Source: JAJDXW01 sp965214795 (GTDB taxonomy: Bacteria; Pseudomonadota; Gammaproteobacteria; HK1). Taken from it: DNA of 64,000 nt. Positions 26,047 to 34,882 of this stretch are shown in pieces; the first letter of the stretch is position 1, and the number at the start of each line of letters is the position of its first letter. The notes beneath the pieces are model-generated. The model did no database searches, was not told the DNA's origin, and saw nothing but the letters and a program-made list of their open reading frames with translations. Location: assembly GCA_965214795.1 (NCBI GenBank), contig OZ243976.1, positions 3,286,001 through 3,350,000 on the forward strand. Reading direction: 5' to 3'. A program made the position numbers and the translations under genes.

Positions 26047-26930
26047 GCCCTGAGCCCCCGCACGAACCCGGCGATGGCCCGGCCGATCTCGTCCGGCGAG
26101 TCCTCCTGGATGAAGTGGCTGCCCCGGACGGTCACCTCGGTCTGGTGGTTCCACCCGCGGCAGAACTCGCGTTGCGGCCCGGTGAGGATCGCCCCCGGCT
26201 CGGCGTTGACGAAGAGCTTCGGCACCTCGGACCCCGCGAGCCAGGCCGCGTAGTCCGCGACGATCGCGGTCACATCGGCCGGCTCTCCCTCGATGGGGAT
26301 CTCGCGCGGCCAGGTGAGCGTCGGACGCCGCGACTCACCCGGCTCCCGGAACGGACGCCGGTACACCTCCATCTCCTCGGGAGCGAGGTCGCGGAGAACG
26401 GACCCCGGAAGCACCCGTTCGACGAAGAGGTTCCTGGCGAGGATCATGTCCTCGCCCGCCTCGGAGCGGAAGCCCTGGAACACCCGCCGCGGCGCCTCCG
26501 GCCACTCCTCCCAGGTCACCGGCCGCACCAGGGCTTCCATGTAGACGAGGCCTTGCACCGCATCGCGATGGCGGTTCGCCCAGTCGAAGCCGAGCGCCGA
26601 CCCCCAGTCGTGGACCACGAAGACCGCGTTCCCGGACGCGGTGACCCCGAGCGCATCGAGAGCGGCGTCGAGATACTCGCGGTGCTCGACGAAGCGGTAC
26701 CGCCCCGGACCCGGATCGTCGAGGGGCTCGGAATCCCCCATGCCGATGAGGTCGATCGCGAGCGACCGGCCGAGCGACTCGGTATGGGGCATGACGTTGC
26801 GCCAGAGATAGGACGAGGTCGGGTTGCCGTGGAGATAGACGATCGGATCGCCCTCCCCCATCTCGACGAAGGCCATCCGTTTTCCCAGGACCTCGACGGT
26901 ATTCTTCGGGTGTTCGCGCACGGAACTCAC
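26043..26930 (-). CDS. Haloalkane dehalogenase
   Basis: 295 residues from a GTG at 26930 with an excellent ribosome site (GAGGAGG). All active-site positions of the LinB-type subfamily can be placed: halide-binding Asn36 in LHGNPTSS, nucleophile Asp108 and halide-binding Trp109 in VVHDWGS, catalytic acid Glu132 in VYMEALV, and His272 in GSHFIQED. Cytoplasmic; it replaces a halogen on a primary or secondary alkyl halide with hydroxyl. Natural substrates of most such enzymes are unknown. Translational coupling to the CoA-transferase downstream is notable. Confidence 0.93.
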   Translation of the reverse strand: MSSVREHPKNTVEVLGKRMAFVEMGEGDPIVYLHGNPTSSYLWRNVMPHTESLGRSLAIDLIGMGDSEPLDDPGPGRYRFVEHREYLDAALDALGVTASGNAVFVVHDWGSALGFDWANRHRDAVQGLVYMEALVRPVTWEEWPEAPRRVFQGFRSEAGEDMILARNLFVERVLPGSVLRDLAPEEMEVYRRPFREPGESRRPTLTWPREIPIEGEPADVTAIVADYAAWLAGSEVPKLFVNAEPGAILTGPQREFCRGWNHQTEVTVRGSHFIQEDSPDEIGRAIAGFVRGLRA

Positions 26931-26994
26931 GGGTTCCTCCTCGGAGCGATGGATCGGGTCTGAATCGGGTCTCGACGCCGGAGCGCGGAGCGGT

Positions 26995-27786
26995 TCAACG
27001 CCGGCCCCGGAAGACGGGCTTGCGCTTCTCGAGAAAGGCGGCCACCCCCTCGCGGCCGTCCGCCCCGCGAGCGTTGTCGGTCACCTCCCTCGCCTCCAGC
27101 TCCATCTGGGTCTCGAGCCCGTTGTCGAAGGTTGCGGCGAGCAGGCGCTTGACCGATCCGTACGCATCGGTCGGACCGTTCGCGAGGGTGCGGGCCACCT
27201 TCGCCGCCTCGTCGGCGAGGGTGTCGTCGGCGACCACCCGGGTCACGAGGCCCCACTCGAGGGCCTCGCGGGCGCCGAGCCGCCGGTTCGTCAGCATGAG
27301 CTCCTGGGCCCGGCGCAGCCCGATGATGCGGGGCAGGAACCAGGTCGAGCTGCTGTCCGGTGAGAGACCGGCGGCGGTGAACGCCATCGTGAACGCCGCC
27401 GACTCGCCCGCGATCACGAAGTCCGAGCACGTGGCAAGCCCGAACCCGCCGCCCGCGGCGATGCCGTTCACGGCGGTGACGACGGGGGCGCGCATCCGGG
27501 CGAACCGCGAGAACGCGCCGTGCAGCCAGATGGTCATCTCCTTGAGGACCGGGCCGAGCTCGTCGGCCCGATCCGCGAACGACTTGAGGTCGCCGCCCGC
27601 GCAGAACATCCGTCCGGCGGCGTCCACGACCAGTGCCCGGACCGCGGGATCCTCGTCGCAGCGGATGGATACGTCCATCAGCTCCTTGCACATGTCGATG
27701 TGGAGCGCGTTCCCCGCGTCAGGGCGGTTCAGGGTCATGCGGGCGATGCCGCCGTCGATTTCGAAGTGTACGTACCGGTAGTCCAC
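26995..27786 (-). CDS. Enoyl-CoA hydratase/isomerase (PaaG-like)
   Basis: 263 residues from a GTG at 27786 with GGAG upstream. The crotonase fold is clear: MTLNRPDAGNALHIDMCKEL, oxyanion-hole loop GRMFCAGGDLKSFA, VTAVNGIAAGGGFGLATCSD and the segment GLSPDSSSTWFLPRIIG. That last block, with Asp where hydratases have a catalytic Glu, resembles PaaG-type isomerases rather than a classical hydratase. It lies 64 bases upstream of the dehalogenase gene in the same direction, so the three may form one transcript for acyl-CoA catabolism. Confidence 0.9.
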   Translation of the reverse strand: MDYRYVHFEIDGGIARMTLNRPDAGNALHIDMCKELMDVSIRCDEDPAVRALVVDAAGRMFCAGGDLKSFADRADELGPVLKEMTIWLHGAFSRFARMRAPVVTAVNGIAAGGGFGLATCSDFVIAGESAAFTMAFTAAGLSPDSSSTWFLPRIIGLRRAQELMLTNRRLGAREALEWGLVTRVVADDTLADEAAKVARTLANGPTDAYGSVKRLLAATFDNGLETQMELEAREVTDNARGADGREGVAAFLEKRKPVFRGRR

Positions 27787-27817
27787 GACTGTCGTCTCCT
27801 TCGTCGATTGCTGCGAG

Positions 27818-29989
27818 TCACCTCGTTCCCGGACCGGGTCCGGCCGCCGCGCCACGCTCCGCCGCCCGCCTCCCCGATGATGCGTCGGTGCCCTCCGGTT
27901 CCGCCCACAGAAGATACATCCCGGCGAACGCCTCGGGGTGAACCGTTTCGAACTCCGCGAGGTTCGCGAGGGAACGCAGGTACGGGTCGCCGGGAAACGC
28001 CCGGCGGTAGCGGGACCTCGTCTCACGACCCACCTCGAAACCAAGGGGTCGAAGGCCCGCGGCGGCGAGCGCTCCCGCGAGCTTCGGGATCGTGAACCGA
28101 CGCTCGTGGACGTGGAATACGAGGTCCCGACAACTGCTCACAGTATAGAAGTCCGGGCTCCGGAGAAGGCCTTCGAGCCCACCCTCGCCGCCTTCGACGA
28201 TCGCCCGGCGAAACGCGCGGACTCCGTCCGGGGAGCCGTCCTGCCCGGCCGCTTCCGCCGCGGCGCGCGCCTTTGCGACAACCTCCCGTGCGCGTTCGCT
28301 GTAGAGGCCGATCCGGATGACTCCACCCGGGCGGAGCACCCCGACGAGCGCCCGCAGCCCCGCCTCCGGGTCCGCCATGTGGTGCAGCACCCCGCTTGCG
28401 AGGATGGCGTCGAAGCGCTCGTCGATCCGGTCGACATCGAGCAGGTCGCCCTGCAGGAAACGCACGTTCGCGAGCCCGAGCCGGCGGGCCATGCGGGCGC
28501 CGTATGCGAGGCTCGTACGGCTGAGGTCCAGCGACAGCACCTTGGCGGCGGGATTCCGGCGGGCCATCAGGAGCGGTTCGTAGCCGGTTCCTCCACCTGC
28601 GACCAGCACGGACTCGATCGGCCCTCGGGCCGGCCGGTCCGGATAGATCCGAGCGAGGGCCTGGGCGAGGTCGAGGTCGGGGCCGGGCGGGAGCGAGATC
28701 CAGCGCGGATACGGGTTTTCCTCGTACTGGGCCCGCACCACCCGCGATGTGGGTTCCCGGATGGCGGCGAGCGTCGGGAGGTCCTGCGCGATCCGGAACT
28801 CCTCGCGCGGGCCGTGCAGGGAATGGCCGAGGAGGTCCGCCACCGGCGGATCCCACCTCCCCGGCGGGACGGCGGCCAGCCGATCCGCGCCGGAAAGGGC
28901 GCTCGCGGGACGATAGAGGGACACGAGCAGCAGGTCGGCGGCGATCGCCCCCGGGTCGATCGGGTCGATCGGGTCGATCGGATCGTCTGCCGCGAGGGTT
29001 CGGTCGAGCCGTGCGGCGGGCGCGGCGAGAAGCGACTCCTCCTCCGGGCTCGCGTACCACGCGTACTCGTTGTGGAAGCACTGCACGGCAAGGGCGGCGA
29101 CGAGCCGGCCTTCGGGTCCGGCGGCCCGGGCGGCGGCCTCGGCCGCACCCGCCGCGGACCACGCCCGCAGGCGATCGGCCCTTGCCGCGGCCAGCACGCG
29201 CTCGAGCGCGGGATCGAGGTTGACGACCCCCCGAAGATAGTCGAGGAGCAGCCGACCGCTCGAGGCAAGGAACCGCGCCGCCGCCGCCCCGTCGCCCGGA
29301 GGCGGAGCCCCGATGCGGAGCTGAGCCGCGGCGGCGGCGGCAAGCTCCGGCCCCACTCCGGTCTCGACGAGGAGCCGGCGCACGTCCGGAGCCGCTTCGA
29401 CGGGGAACACCCGGGTCAGCACGCGCCGCAGCGCTTCGCGAATCTCGCCGCCCCAGCGTTCGCCGGGGCCGGTCGCGTGGGCGAGGGCGCTCCGGAGCTC
29501 CCGCAGGGCGCCCTCTCCGTCCCCCGACCGTTCCAGGGCCCGCCCGAGGTTCAGGCGGACCTCCGGGTCGCCCGGGCCCCGGTCCCGAGCCGCCTGAAGG
29601 CTCGCGGCCGCTTCCGCCGGCCGTCCGAGGCGAAGCAGGACGAGACCGTGGTTGAACCAGTTGTCCGCCGGTTCGCGGTCGAGGGCGAGGGCCCGGTCGT
29701 GCGCGCGATACGAGCTCTCGAGGTCGCCCAGCCGCTCGAGCACCGCCCCGAGGTTCGAATGGAACACCGAGTGGTCGGGCCGGATGGCGATCGCCCGCTC
29801 GAGGCGCGCGCGGGCCTTGGCGAGGCTGCCCGTTTCGAGGGCCGCCATCGCGTGGAGGTGCCACGCGTCGGCGTTGCGCGGCTCGCGCTTCAGCACCGCT
29901 CGCCCCACCCGTTCGGCGCGACCCGGATCGCCGGCCCGGAGGAGCTCGGCGACCCGCGCGACAGTGACGCGCTCGACCCGGCGGCTCAT
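27818..29989 (-). CDS. TPR protein fused to a SAM-dependent methyltransferase
   Basis: 723 residues. Residues ~1-180 are tetratricopeptide repeats (PRNADAWHLHAMAALETGSL, PDHSVFHSNLGAVLERLGDL, PADNWFNHGLVLLRLGRPAE). A middle helical region has unknown function but holds QCFHNEYAWYASPEEE and YEENPYPRW. From about residue 480 comes a class I methyltransferase: motif I SVLVAGGGTGYEPLLMARR, SLDLSRTSLAYGARMARRLG, then FDAILASGVLHHMADPEAGL and LRPGGVIRIGLYSERAR. The fusion resembles bacterial TPR-methyltransferases often seen near glycan or flagellin modification genes, but none is nearby. The target is unknown. The Asp-Pro-Ile repeat in the linker is encoded by a 9-base tandem repeat. Confidence 0.85.
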   Translation of the reverse strand: MSRRVERVTVARVAELLRAGDPGRAERVGRAVLKREPRNADAWHLHAMAALETGSLAKARARLERAIAIRPDHSVFHSNLGAVLERLGDLESSYRAHDRALALDREPADNWFNHGLVLLRLGRPAEAAASLQAARDRGPGDPEVRLNLGRALERSGDGEGALRELRSALAHATGPGERWGGEIREALRRVLTRVFPVEAAPDVRRLLVETGVGPELAAAAAAQLRIGAPPPGDGAAAARFLASSGRLLLDYLRGVVNLDPALERVLAAARADRLRAWSAAGAAEAAARAAGPEGRLVAALAVQCFHNEYAWYASPEEESLLAAPAARLDRTLAADDPIDPIDPIDPGAIAADLLLVSLYRPASALSGADRLAAVPPGRWDPPVADLLGHSLHGPREEFRIAQDLPTLAAIREPTSRVVRAQYEENPYPRWISLPPGPDLDLAQALARIYPDRPARGPIESVLVAGGGTGYEPLLMARRNPAAKVLSLDLSRTSLAYGARMARRLGLANVRFLQGDLLDVDRIDERFDAILASGVLHHMADPEAGLRALVGVLRPGGVIRIGLYSERAREVVAKARAAAEAAGQDGSPDGVRAFRRAIVEGGEGGLEGLLRSPDFYTVSSCRDLVFHVHERRFTIPKLAGALAAAGLRPLGFEVGRETRSRYRRAFPGDPYLRSLANLAEFETVHPEAFAGMYLLWAEPEGTDASSGRRAAERGAAAGPGPGTR
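28953..28985 (-). repeat. 9-bp tandem repeat inside the TPR-methyltransferase gene
   Basis: Three exact GGGTCGATC units plus a partial one, keeping frame and encoding DPIDPIDPIDPG in the linker between the helical region and the methyltransferase domain. In-frame slippage would only change linker length. Confidence 0.85.
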
Positions 29990-30031
29990 GCCGGGACGCC
30001 GGCCGCCCGCACCCGGTCCGGGGCCGAACCG

Positions 30032-30667
30032 CTACGAGGCGGCAAAGGGCGGCTCCATACCTTCGCCGAGCGGCACCTCGAACGCGTTCAGGGTCATGCA
30101 CACGAGCGTGTAGTAGCCGAGGATCCCCACCAGCTCGACGGTCCCGGGCTCGCCCAGCAGCTCGACGGCGGCCGCATAGCGTTCTTCCGAAACGCGGCGG
30201 TTCTCGACCAGCTCCCGCGCGAACGCATGGACGATGCGCTCGTCTTCGCGTTCGAGCGACGGGGTCTCGCCGCACGCGAGCGCATCCACCACCTCGCGGG
30301 AGACCCCGGCCCGGATGGCCATGGGGGCGTGCGCCGCGAACTCGTACCCGGCCCTCCACGCCGCCCCGACCACGATGATCGCGAGCTCCGAAAGACGCGG
30401 GTCCAGGGACGTCCGGTAGCGCACGAATGCGCCGAGCTCCTGCGCTCGGTGGGCGAAGCCGGGGCTGCGCAGCCATGGTGCGAACGGGCCTCCGACCGGC
30501 CGTTCCGGGGACAGGAATCCGGACTTTCCCCGTGGTCCCGCGAGCATGGCTTCGAGCACCCGCGCCTGCTCCGCGTCGAGGTCCCGGGGCTCGAGGGGCC
30601 CGAGCCGGCCCGGAAACCTCCGTTCCGGACGAGACTCCTCGACGTCGGACGGTCCGGCGCGACTCAT
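30032..30667 (-). CDS. Carboxymuconolactone decarboxylase-like (AhpD fold) protein
   Basis: 211 residues from an ATG at 30667 that overlaps the upstream stop as ATGA. The AhpD-fold helices are recognisable: ELGAFVRYRTSLDPRLSELA, IIVVGAAWRAGYEFAAHAPM, AGVSREVVDAL and a late LVGILGYYTLVCMTLNAFEV. The AhpD redox CxxC is absent; the equivalent site is YEFAAH, as in the decarboxylase-like branch. Hence a peroxidase role is unlikely. Coupled to the SnoaL-like gene upstream, suggesting the pair works on one small molecule. Substrate unknown. Confidence 0.8.
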   Translation of the reverse strand: MSRAGPSDVEESRPERRFPGRLGPLEPRDLDAEQARVLEAMLAGPRGKSGFLSPERPVGGPFAPWLRSPGFAHRAQELGAFVRYRTSLDPRLSELAIIVVGAAWRAGYEFAAHAPMAIRAGVSREVVDALACGETPSLEREDERIVHAFARELVENRRVSEERYAAAVELLGEPGTVELVGILGYYTLVCMTLNAFEVPLGEGMEPPFAAS

Positions 30668-31170
30668 GCCGATTCGTCCAGGCGGTGCCGGCTCCGGTCG
30701 GCCCGGGTGCGGATCCGGGCGCGGATCCGGGCGGCCTCGCGCTCCGACTGCCGGGCGAGCACACGAGGCGGCGCCCCGAGCTGCGCGAGCCCGGCCGTGC
30801 CGAACGCCCATTCCCGGTAGGATTCGATGAGCCCGCCCCGGAGCAGGAACTGCGAACATCCCGTGAACACCACGCGCCGGCCCTCGCTGCGCTTCATCGT
30901 CGAGGTGTAGCTGAAAGTGTAGCTCGCATACCCCACACGACCGTCGCACACCGGATCGTGCATCTCCCAGCGGAAATCGCGGGCGTGACCGTGGAAATGC
31001 TCGCGCAGCATCTCCGCGAGACGCTCGTGACCCCGGAATTCGCCGTAGAAGACGTCGTCGTAGACACCGTCTTCGCAGAACAGCGCCGCGAAGGCGGCAG
31101 CGTCGCCGGATTCCACGGCGACGGTGAACCGATCGAGCAGATCGGTGAAGGAATCGAGCGGATCGCTCAT
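30664..31170 (-). CDS. SnoaL/NTF2-like protein
   Basis: 168 residues from the ATG at 31170 with CAGGAG seven bases upstream. The cone-shaped NTF2 fold is suggested by LLDRFTVAVESGDAAAFAAL, FCEDGVYDDVFYGEFRGHER and ARDFRWEMHDPVCDGRVGYA, with aromatic-lined strands to the end. Members include small isomerases, hydratases and binding proteins. The last ~30 residues are Arg-rich and longer than usual. It is the first gene of a two-gene unit with the AhpD-fold protein (ATGA overlap). No specific activity can be assigned. Confidence 0.75.
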   Translation of the reverse strand: MSDPLDSFTDLLDRFTVAVESGDAAAFAALFCEDGVYDDVFYGEFRGHERLAEMLREHFHGHARDFRWEMHDPVCDGRVGYASYTFSYTSTMKRSEGRRVVFTGCSQFLLRGGLIESYREWAFGTAGLAQLGAPPRVLARQSEREAARIRARIRTRADRSRHRLDESA

Positions 31171-31244
31171 CGGGTGGCTCCTGGCAGGGATGCGGACCAG
31201 GCTCTCATCGTCCGTATGCACCGCCCTCCGGTCAAGACTTGCGG

Positions 31245-31268
31245 GCACCCCGGCACCCCGGCACCCCG
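31245..31268. repeat. 8-bp tandem repeat (3 units)
   Basis: Three exact copies of GCACCCCG in the intergenic space between the SPOR-domain gene and the SnoaL-like gene. No function apparent. Confidence 0.8.
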
Positions 31269-31337
31269 GTGGGCGCGGCGCCGTCGGGACCGCGGCACGG
31301 TTCGCTCGCGCCCGACAGACCGCCTCGGGCGGTACCG

Positions 31338-32390
31338 TCAGCGGCAGTCGATCAGCTTGAACGACCGGACGGGGAAACGCTCCGTCCACTCCGCGCGAAG
31401 GCGCTCCGGGTCCGCTTCCGTGCGCGCTTCGTAGTAGTATCGGCGAATCGCCTCCCGGTTCTCCCGGTGCCGGACCCGATATCCGAGCCGCTCGAGCGCC
31501 GCGACCCGGCGGCGCAGGTTGTCGGTGACGCTGAATACTCCCAACGAAAGGCCGTTCTTCAGGGGGCCACTCTCGATGACCGAGACATCCTGCACGCCGC
31601 GGGCGCGGATCTCGCCCGCTTTCGCGACCGCCTCTCCGCGACTCTCGAAGGGCGGCAGGTAAACTTGGTGGGTGCCGATCCCCCTGCCCCGAACGCGGTG
31701 CAGATCGAGTACTTCCACCCCGCGCGACTCCATCCACTCCTCCACGCCGGCGAGGACCCTGCGGTCCTCGAACCCGCCGGCGCGAAGGCATGTGGTGCGC
31801 GCCGCGGGCGAATCCTCGCGCCCGGGCAGTCGCGGACCAACGTCCGGAGCCGCACCCCGCGCGGCGCTCCCGGACGCGGAACGGATCGATGCCTCGGGCG
31901 GGAGCGAAAGAGCCGCGCCGTCCCCCCCGTCCGACGGGGAGCGGCCGCTCCCTTGCGCGTCGCGCCGGCCGGCGCGACGCGCAAGCTCGCCGTACAGGTC
32001 GCCGAGGTTTGCGTGGCCGGCGGCGGCGGGGCGACGCTCGAGGGCGGCGAGCAGCATCTCTCGGGCCTCGTCGAAGCGTCCCTCGGCGGCATGCAGGATG
32101 GCGAGGTTGTCCCACGGTTCCGACCGTTCGGGATGGTCGCGCCGGAGACGGTCGAGCACTTCGATGGCCTGGCTCACCCGCCCCTCGCGCGCGTGCAGGA
32201 TCCCGTCCAGCAGTCGAGCCCGAGGATGGTCGGCACGGGGCCCGAGCAGCGGGTCGAGCACCGCGCGCGCCTCCGCGTAGCGCCTTTCGGCAGCGAGTGC
32301 GAGCGCGCGCTCGAGAGCGTCATCGGAAGGTGCGGCCGCGATCGAAAGAACCGCCGCCAGCAACCAGAGCGGGAGCAGCACCTTCTTCAT
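31338..32390 (-). CDS. Secreted TPR protein with C-terminal SPOR-like domain
   Basis: 350 residues from the ATG at 32390. It has a Sec signal peptide (MKKVLLPLWLLAAVLSIAAA), then two to three TPR motifs (ALERALALAAERRYAEARAV, VSQAIEVLDRLRRDHPERSE, LAILHAAEGRFDEAREMLLA), a low-complexity linker rich in Ser/Arg/Gly, and a C-terminal domain like SPOR (THQVYLPPFESRGEAVAKAG, SGPLKNGLSLGVFS, VAALERLGYRVRHRE). SPOR domains bind denuded peptidoglycan at division sites, so a periplasmic cell-envelope role is likely. No operon partner. Confidence 0.8.
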   Translation of the reverse strand: MKKVLLPLWLLAAVLSIAAAPSDDALERALALAAERRYAEARAVLDPLLGPRADHPRARLLDGILHAREGRVSQAIEVLDRLRRDHPERSEPWDNLAILHAAEGRFDEAREMLLAALERRPAAAGHANLGDLYGELARRAGRRDAQGSGRSPSDGGDGAALSLPPEASIRSASGSAARGAAPDVGPRLPGREDSPAARTTCLRAGGFEDRRVLAGVEEWMESRGVEVLDLHRVRGRGIGTHQVYLPPFESRGEAVAKAGEIRARGVQDVSVIESGPLKNGLSLGVFSVTDNLRRRVAALERLGYRVRHRENREAIRRYYYEARTEADPERLRAEWTERFPVRSFKLIDCR

Positions 32391-32844
32391 CAACGCTATT
32401 GAACCCGGCAACCGCCCGGATGGCAATCGGCCCGAACGAGGGCGGCCGCCCTGGGGGGTATGAGCAGAGGGGGTTGGTTGCAAGGGCCCAACGCAAATTC
32501 TCCGAGCATCTTTATTTTGACTCCTATTACAATAAATTGCTGCCTTAAGGAAAGGTATCTTCGAACGGCGGACGGTAGCCGGAGCGACCGTTCCGGTACA
32601 GAGTGGGCCTCCTTCGTACAACCAGACAACGAGGGCCGGCACAAGCTGTGCACGGCTTCGGGAAACGGGAAACCGATGGAGGCATGCAGGCATGACGAGC
32701 TGGACATTTCGAGCCGGACGGCTATCCCTTCCACCGAACCGATCTCCGGCATCCGCAGTGCGAGCGTTGGCAACGACCGTTCAGCGGATCGAGAACAGGC
32801 TTCGACCTCCCGAGCGGACCTCCCAGGGAGCGTGGACACCCGAT
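32391..32844. other. Divergent intergenic region with an AT-rich patch
   Basis: About 450 bp separating the SPOR-domain gene (minus) and the Smr gene (plus), so both promoters should be here. An AT-rich patch at roughly 32490-32570 (for example TTTATTTTGACTCCTATTAC) contrasts with the GC-rich surroundings. A TTGACT is visible but no well-spaced -10. An in-frame ATG for the Smr frame at 32692 is possible but not conserved in sequence. Confidence 0.4.
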
Positions 32845-33405
32845 ATGGACCGCCCCCCGGACGACGATGACGCCGCGCTCTTCCGCCGGCACGTGGGCGA
32901 GACCCACCCGCTCCGGCGCGCGGGGGAACGAGTCGCTCCCGCACGCCCGGGACCACGCCCGGGGACACACCCGGGGCCCCGCCGTCCCACCCCGGTCCCG
33001 GCCCCGGAAGAGGACGCGGCGGCGGGGGGCCGATCCGAGCCCGATTCGAACGGGAGCATCGAGCGCGGAAGCCGCATCGAGTTCGCCCGCCCCGGCCTTC
33101 AGCGCCGGGAGATCCGCCGGCTCCGGCGCGGCTACCACCCGGTTCAGGATCGGCTCGATCTGCACGGGTTGTTCGCATCCGAAGCCGAGCGCGCGGTGCT
33201 GGAGTTCATCGACCGCTCGCGGGAGCGCGGTTTTCGCTGCGTGTGCATCATCCACGGAAAGGGACGAAGCTCCGCGAAGGGACGACCGGTGCTGAAGGCG
33301 GTGGTGAACCGGTGGCTTCGCCGTTGCGAAGACGTTCTCGCATTCTGCCCCGCCCCGGACAACGCCGGGGGAACCGGGGCGGTCCACGTACTGCTCCGGA
33401 CATAG
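32845..33405 (+). CDS. Smr/MutS2-domain protein
   Basis: 186 residues from the ATG at 32845, chosen because MDRPPDDDDAALFRRHVGET matches the usual start of short proteobacterial Smr proteins. A disordered Pro/Arg stretch follows, then the Smr domain: YHPVQDRLDLHGLFASEAER with the LDLHG motif, CVCIIHGKGRSS with HGKG, and LKAVVNRWLRRCEDVLAFCP. Smr domains are often nucleases acting on branched DNA or stalled-ribosome mRNA. A copy of repeat family 3 begins at the base after its stop codon. Confidence 0.88.
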   Translation: MDRPPDDDDAALFRRHVGETHPLRRAGERVAPARPGPRPGTHPGPRRPTPVPAPEEDAAAGGRSEPDSNGSIERGSRIEFARPGLQRREIRRLRRGYHPVQDRLDLHGLFASEAERAVLEFIDRSRERGFRCVCIIHGKGRSSAKGRPVLKAVVNRWLRRCEDVLAFCPAPDNAGGTGAVHVLLRT

Positions 33406-33513
33406 CCCGAAAAAATCACCGGCTTCCTGCTGCGGCCACCCATCCGCTCGCGGCCCCGGACCGTACTCCCGCAAGCCGCTTCGACCGCGCGCACGCGCTG
33501 GTGTCGACTCACA
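33406..33513 (-). repeat. Dispersed repeat family 3, copy a (partial)
   Basis: Starts with CCCGAAAAAATCACCGGCTT directly after the smr stop codon. Its sequence through TCCGCTCGCGGCC, GTACTCCCGCAAGCCGCTTC and GACCGCGCGCACGCGCT matches, in reverse, the right half of the element at 58340-58514. The opposite end is not clearly present, so this looks like a half element. Confidence 0.75.
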
Positions 33514-33579
33514 GGCTGGTTCTCGAGGGGATGAGCGGGTGGAGACGAAGGGATCGGGGCCCGGCGGGCACCGGGAGAT

Positions 33580-34653
33580 TCAGCCGCTGGGCCGGTCCTC
33601 GACCAGCTCTCGCATCACCGCCGTCGCGTAGGCGCCGCGCGGAAGCGCGAAGCGCACCACCACGCCGCCGTCCGCCGACTCCTCCCACTCGAGGTGGGAG
33701 GGCACCACTCGAAACGCGCGTCGATCCGCCGCAAGATCGGCCGCTTCGAGCCCCGCCTGCCAGCCTTCACAGCCGGCGAGTGCGGCCGTCTCGACGGCGA
33801 GCGCTTGCGCGGCAACCCCGCTCCGCGAACCGCGCCCCCAGAGCGGCCCCGTGGGATGCGCGCGAAGCGCGGCCACCCACTCCGCCGCCGAGCCGCCCTC
33901 GCGGGGCGAGGCCCCCGGAGCGAGCGACCGGCGCCGTCCGGCAATCACGACCGCGTCTCCCGGCACGCACGTGTTCCAGATCCCCCCCTCCACGCGCTGG
34001 TGCAGGATCCGGTTGAAGAGGAGAGAACGGGCCGCGGAGAGATACAACCCGCGGACGAGGCGATCGGGAGGGTTCGCATCGCCGCGCAGCATTCCGGCGG
34101 CCGCGGCGACGTTCCCTCCGCCCCTTCCGAATCGCTGGGCGCCGAAGTAGCTCGGGACCCCGGCCCGCGCGATCCGGCACACCCGGCCTGCGAACGCCTT
34201 CCGGTCACCCTCCGCGTCGCGAACCGCGATCGCGAATCGATTGCCCGCATGCACCCCTCGCCGGAGCTTCCTCCGCCCCCGCACGGCCCGTTCGATCCGG
34301 ACCCCGCCGGCGACCTCGCCGGGGTGCGGATCGTTTGCGTGGCCGCGGGCGGGCAAGGTGAACCACTGCGTGGTCTCGGCATGCCGGTCCTTGAGCCCCG
34401 AAAAACCGATCTCCCGCACCGGGAGCGCGTACCGGTCGGCGAGGGTGCGGGCCGCGAACGGGGTCGTACAGCCCGTCTTGCGAACCAGCAGCCAGTGGTG
34501 CGGACCGGACCCCTCGGGCTCGAATCCAAGCTCCTCGTCGACCCGGAAGTCGCCCGGCTCGCGCCTCGTCCTTCCGGACAGAGGCGGCGCCCCGAAGGCA
34601 TGCGCGAGCCCGGAGAACGGGATGTAACCGCCGAAGCCTCGTTCACCATTCAC
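33580..34653 (-). CDS. truD: tRNA pseudouridine synthase D
   Basis: 357 residues from a GTG at 34653 with GGAG nine bases upstream; a longer start is possible. It makes pseudouridine 13 in tRNA-Glu. Typical blocks: RTRREPGDFRVDEELGFEPE, KTGCTTPFAARTLADRYALP, IGFSGLKDRHAETTQWFTLP with the catalytic aspartate in LKDRHA, VPSYFGAQRFGRGG and RSLLFNRILHQRVEGG. The normal length is about 350. It follows ispF on the same strand with a 229-base gap, the usual gammaproteobacterial neighbourhood (surE would come next but is not here). Confidence 0.93.
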   Translation of the reverse strand: MNGERGFGGYIPFSGLAHAFGAPPLSGRTRREPGDFRVDEELGFEPEGSGPHHWLLVRKTGCTTPFAARTLADRYALPVREIGFSGLKDRHAETTQWFTLPARGHANDPHPGEVAGGVRIERAVRGRRKLRRGVHAGNRFAIAVRDAEGDRKAFAGRVCRIARAGVPSYFGAQRFGRGGGNVAAAAGMLRGDANPPDRLVRGLYLSAARSLLFNRILHQRVEGGIWNTCVPGDAVVIAGRRRSLAPGASPREGGSAAEWVAALRAHPTGPLWGRGSRSGVAAQALAVETAALAGCEGWQAGLEAADLAADRRAFRVVPSHLEWEESADGGVVVRFALPRGAYATAVMRELVEDRPSG

Positions 34654-34882
34654 CGTCGGGGACTCCACGCCGGGTCGCCGGGACGCGATACCGCTGCATT
34701 CACGGGTCTCCCCGGATCTCGATTCCCCGCGATGCCGCCCGCAAGCGCCCGGCGCCCGGCTGCGGTCGCGGCTTGCGTTGCCGGGCCCGGCGCCGGCCCG
34801 CCCCCGAAGACCGATGCCCGGCCCTCCCGAGCGCCGCTCCGGAGCTGCCTTCACGGTGGCGCGGCCCCACCCGAAACACGGA

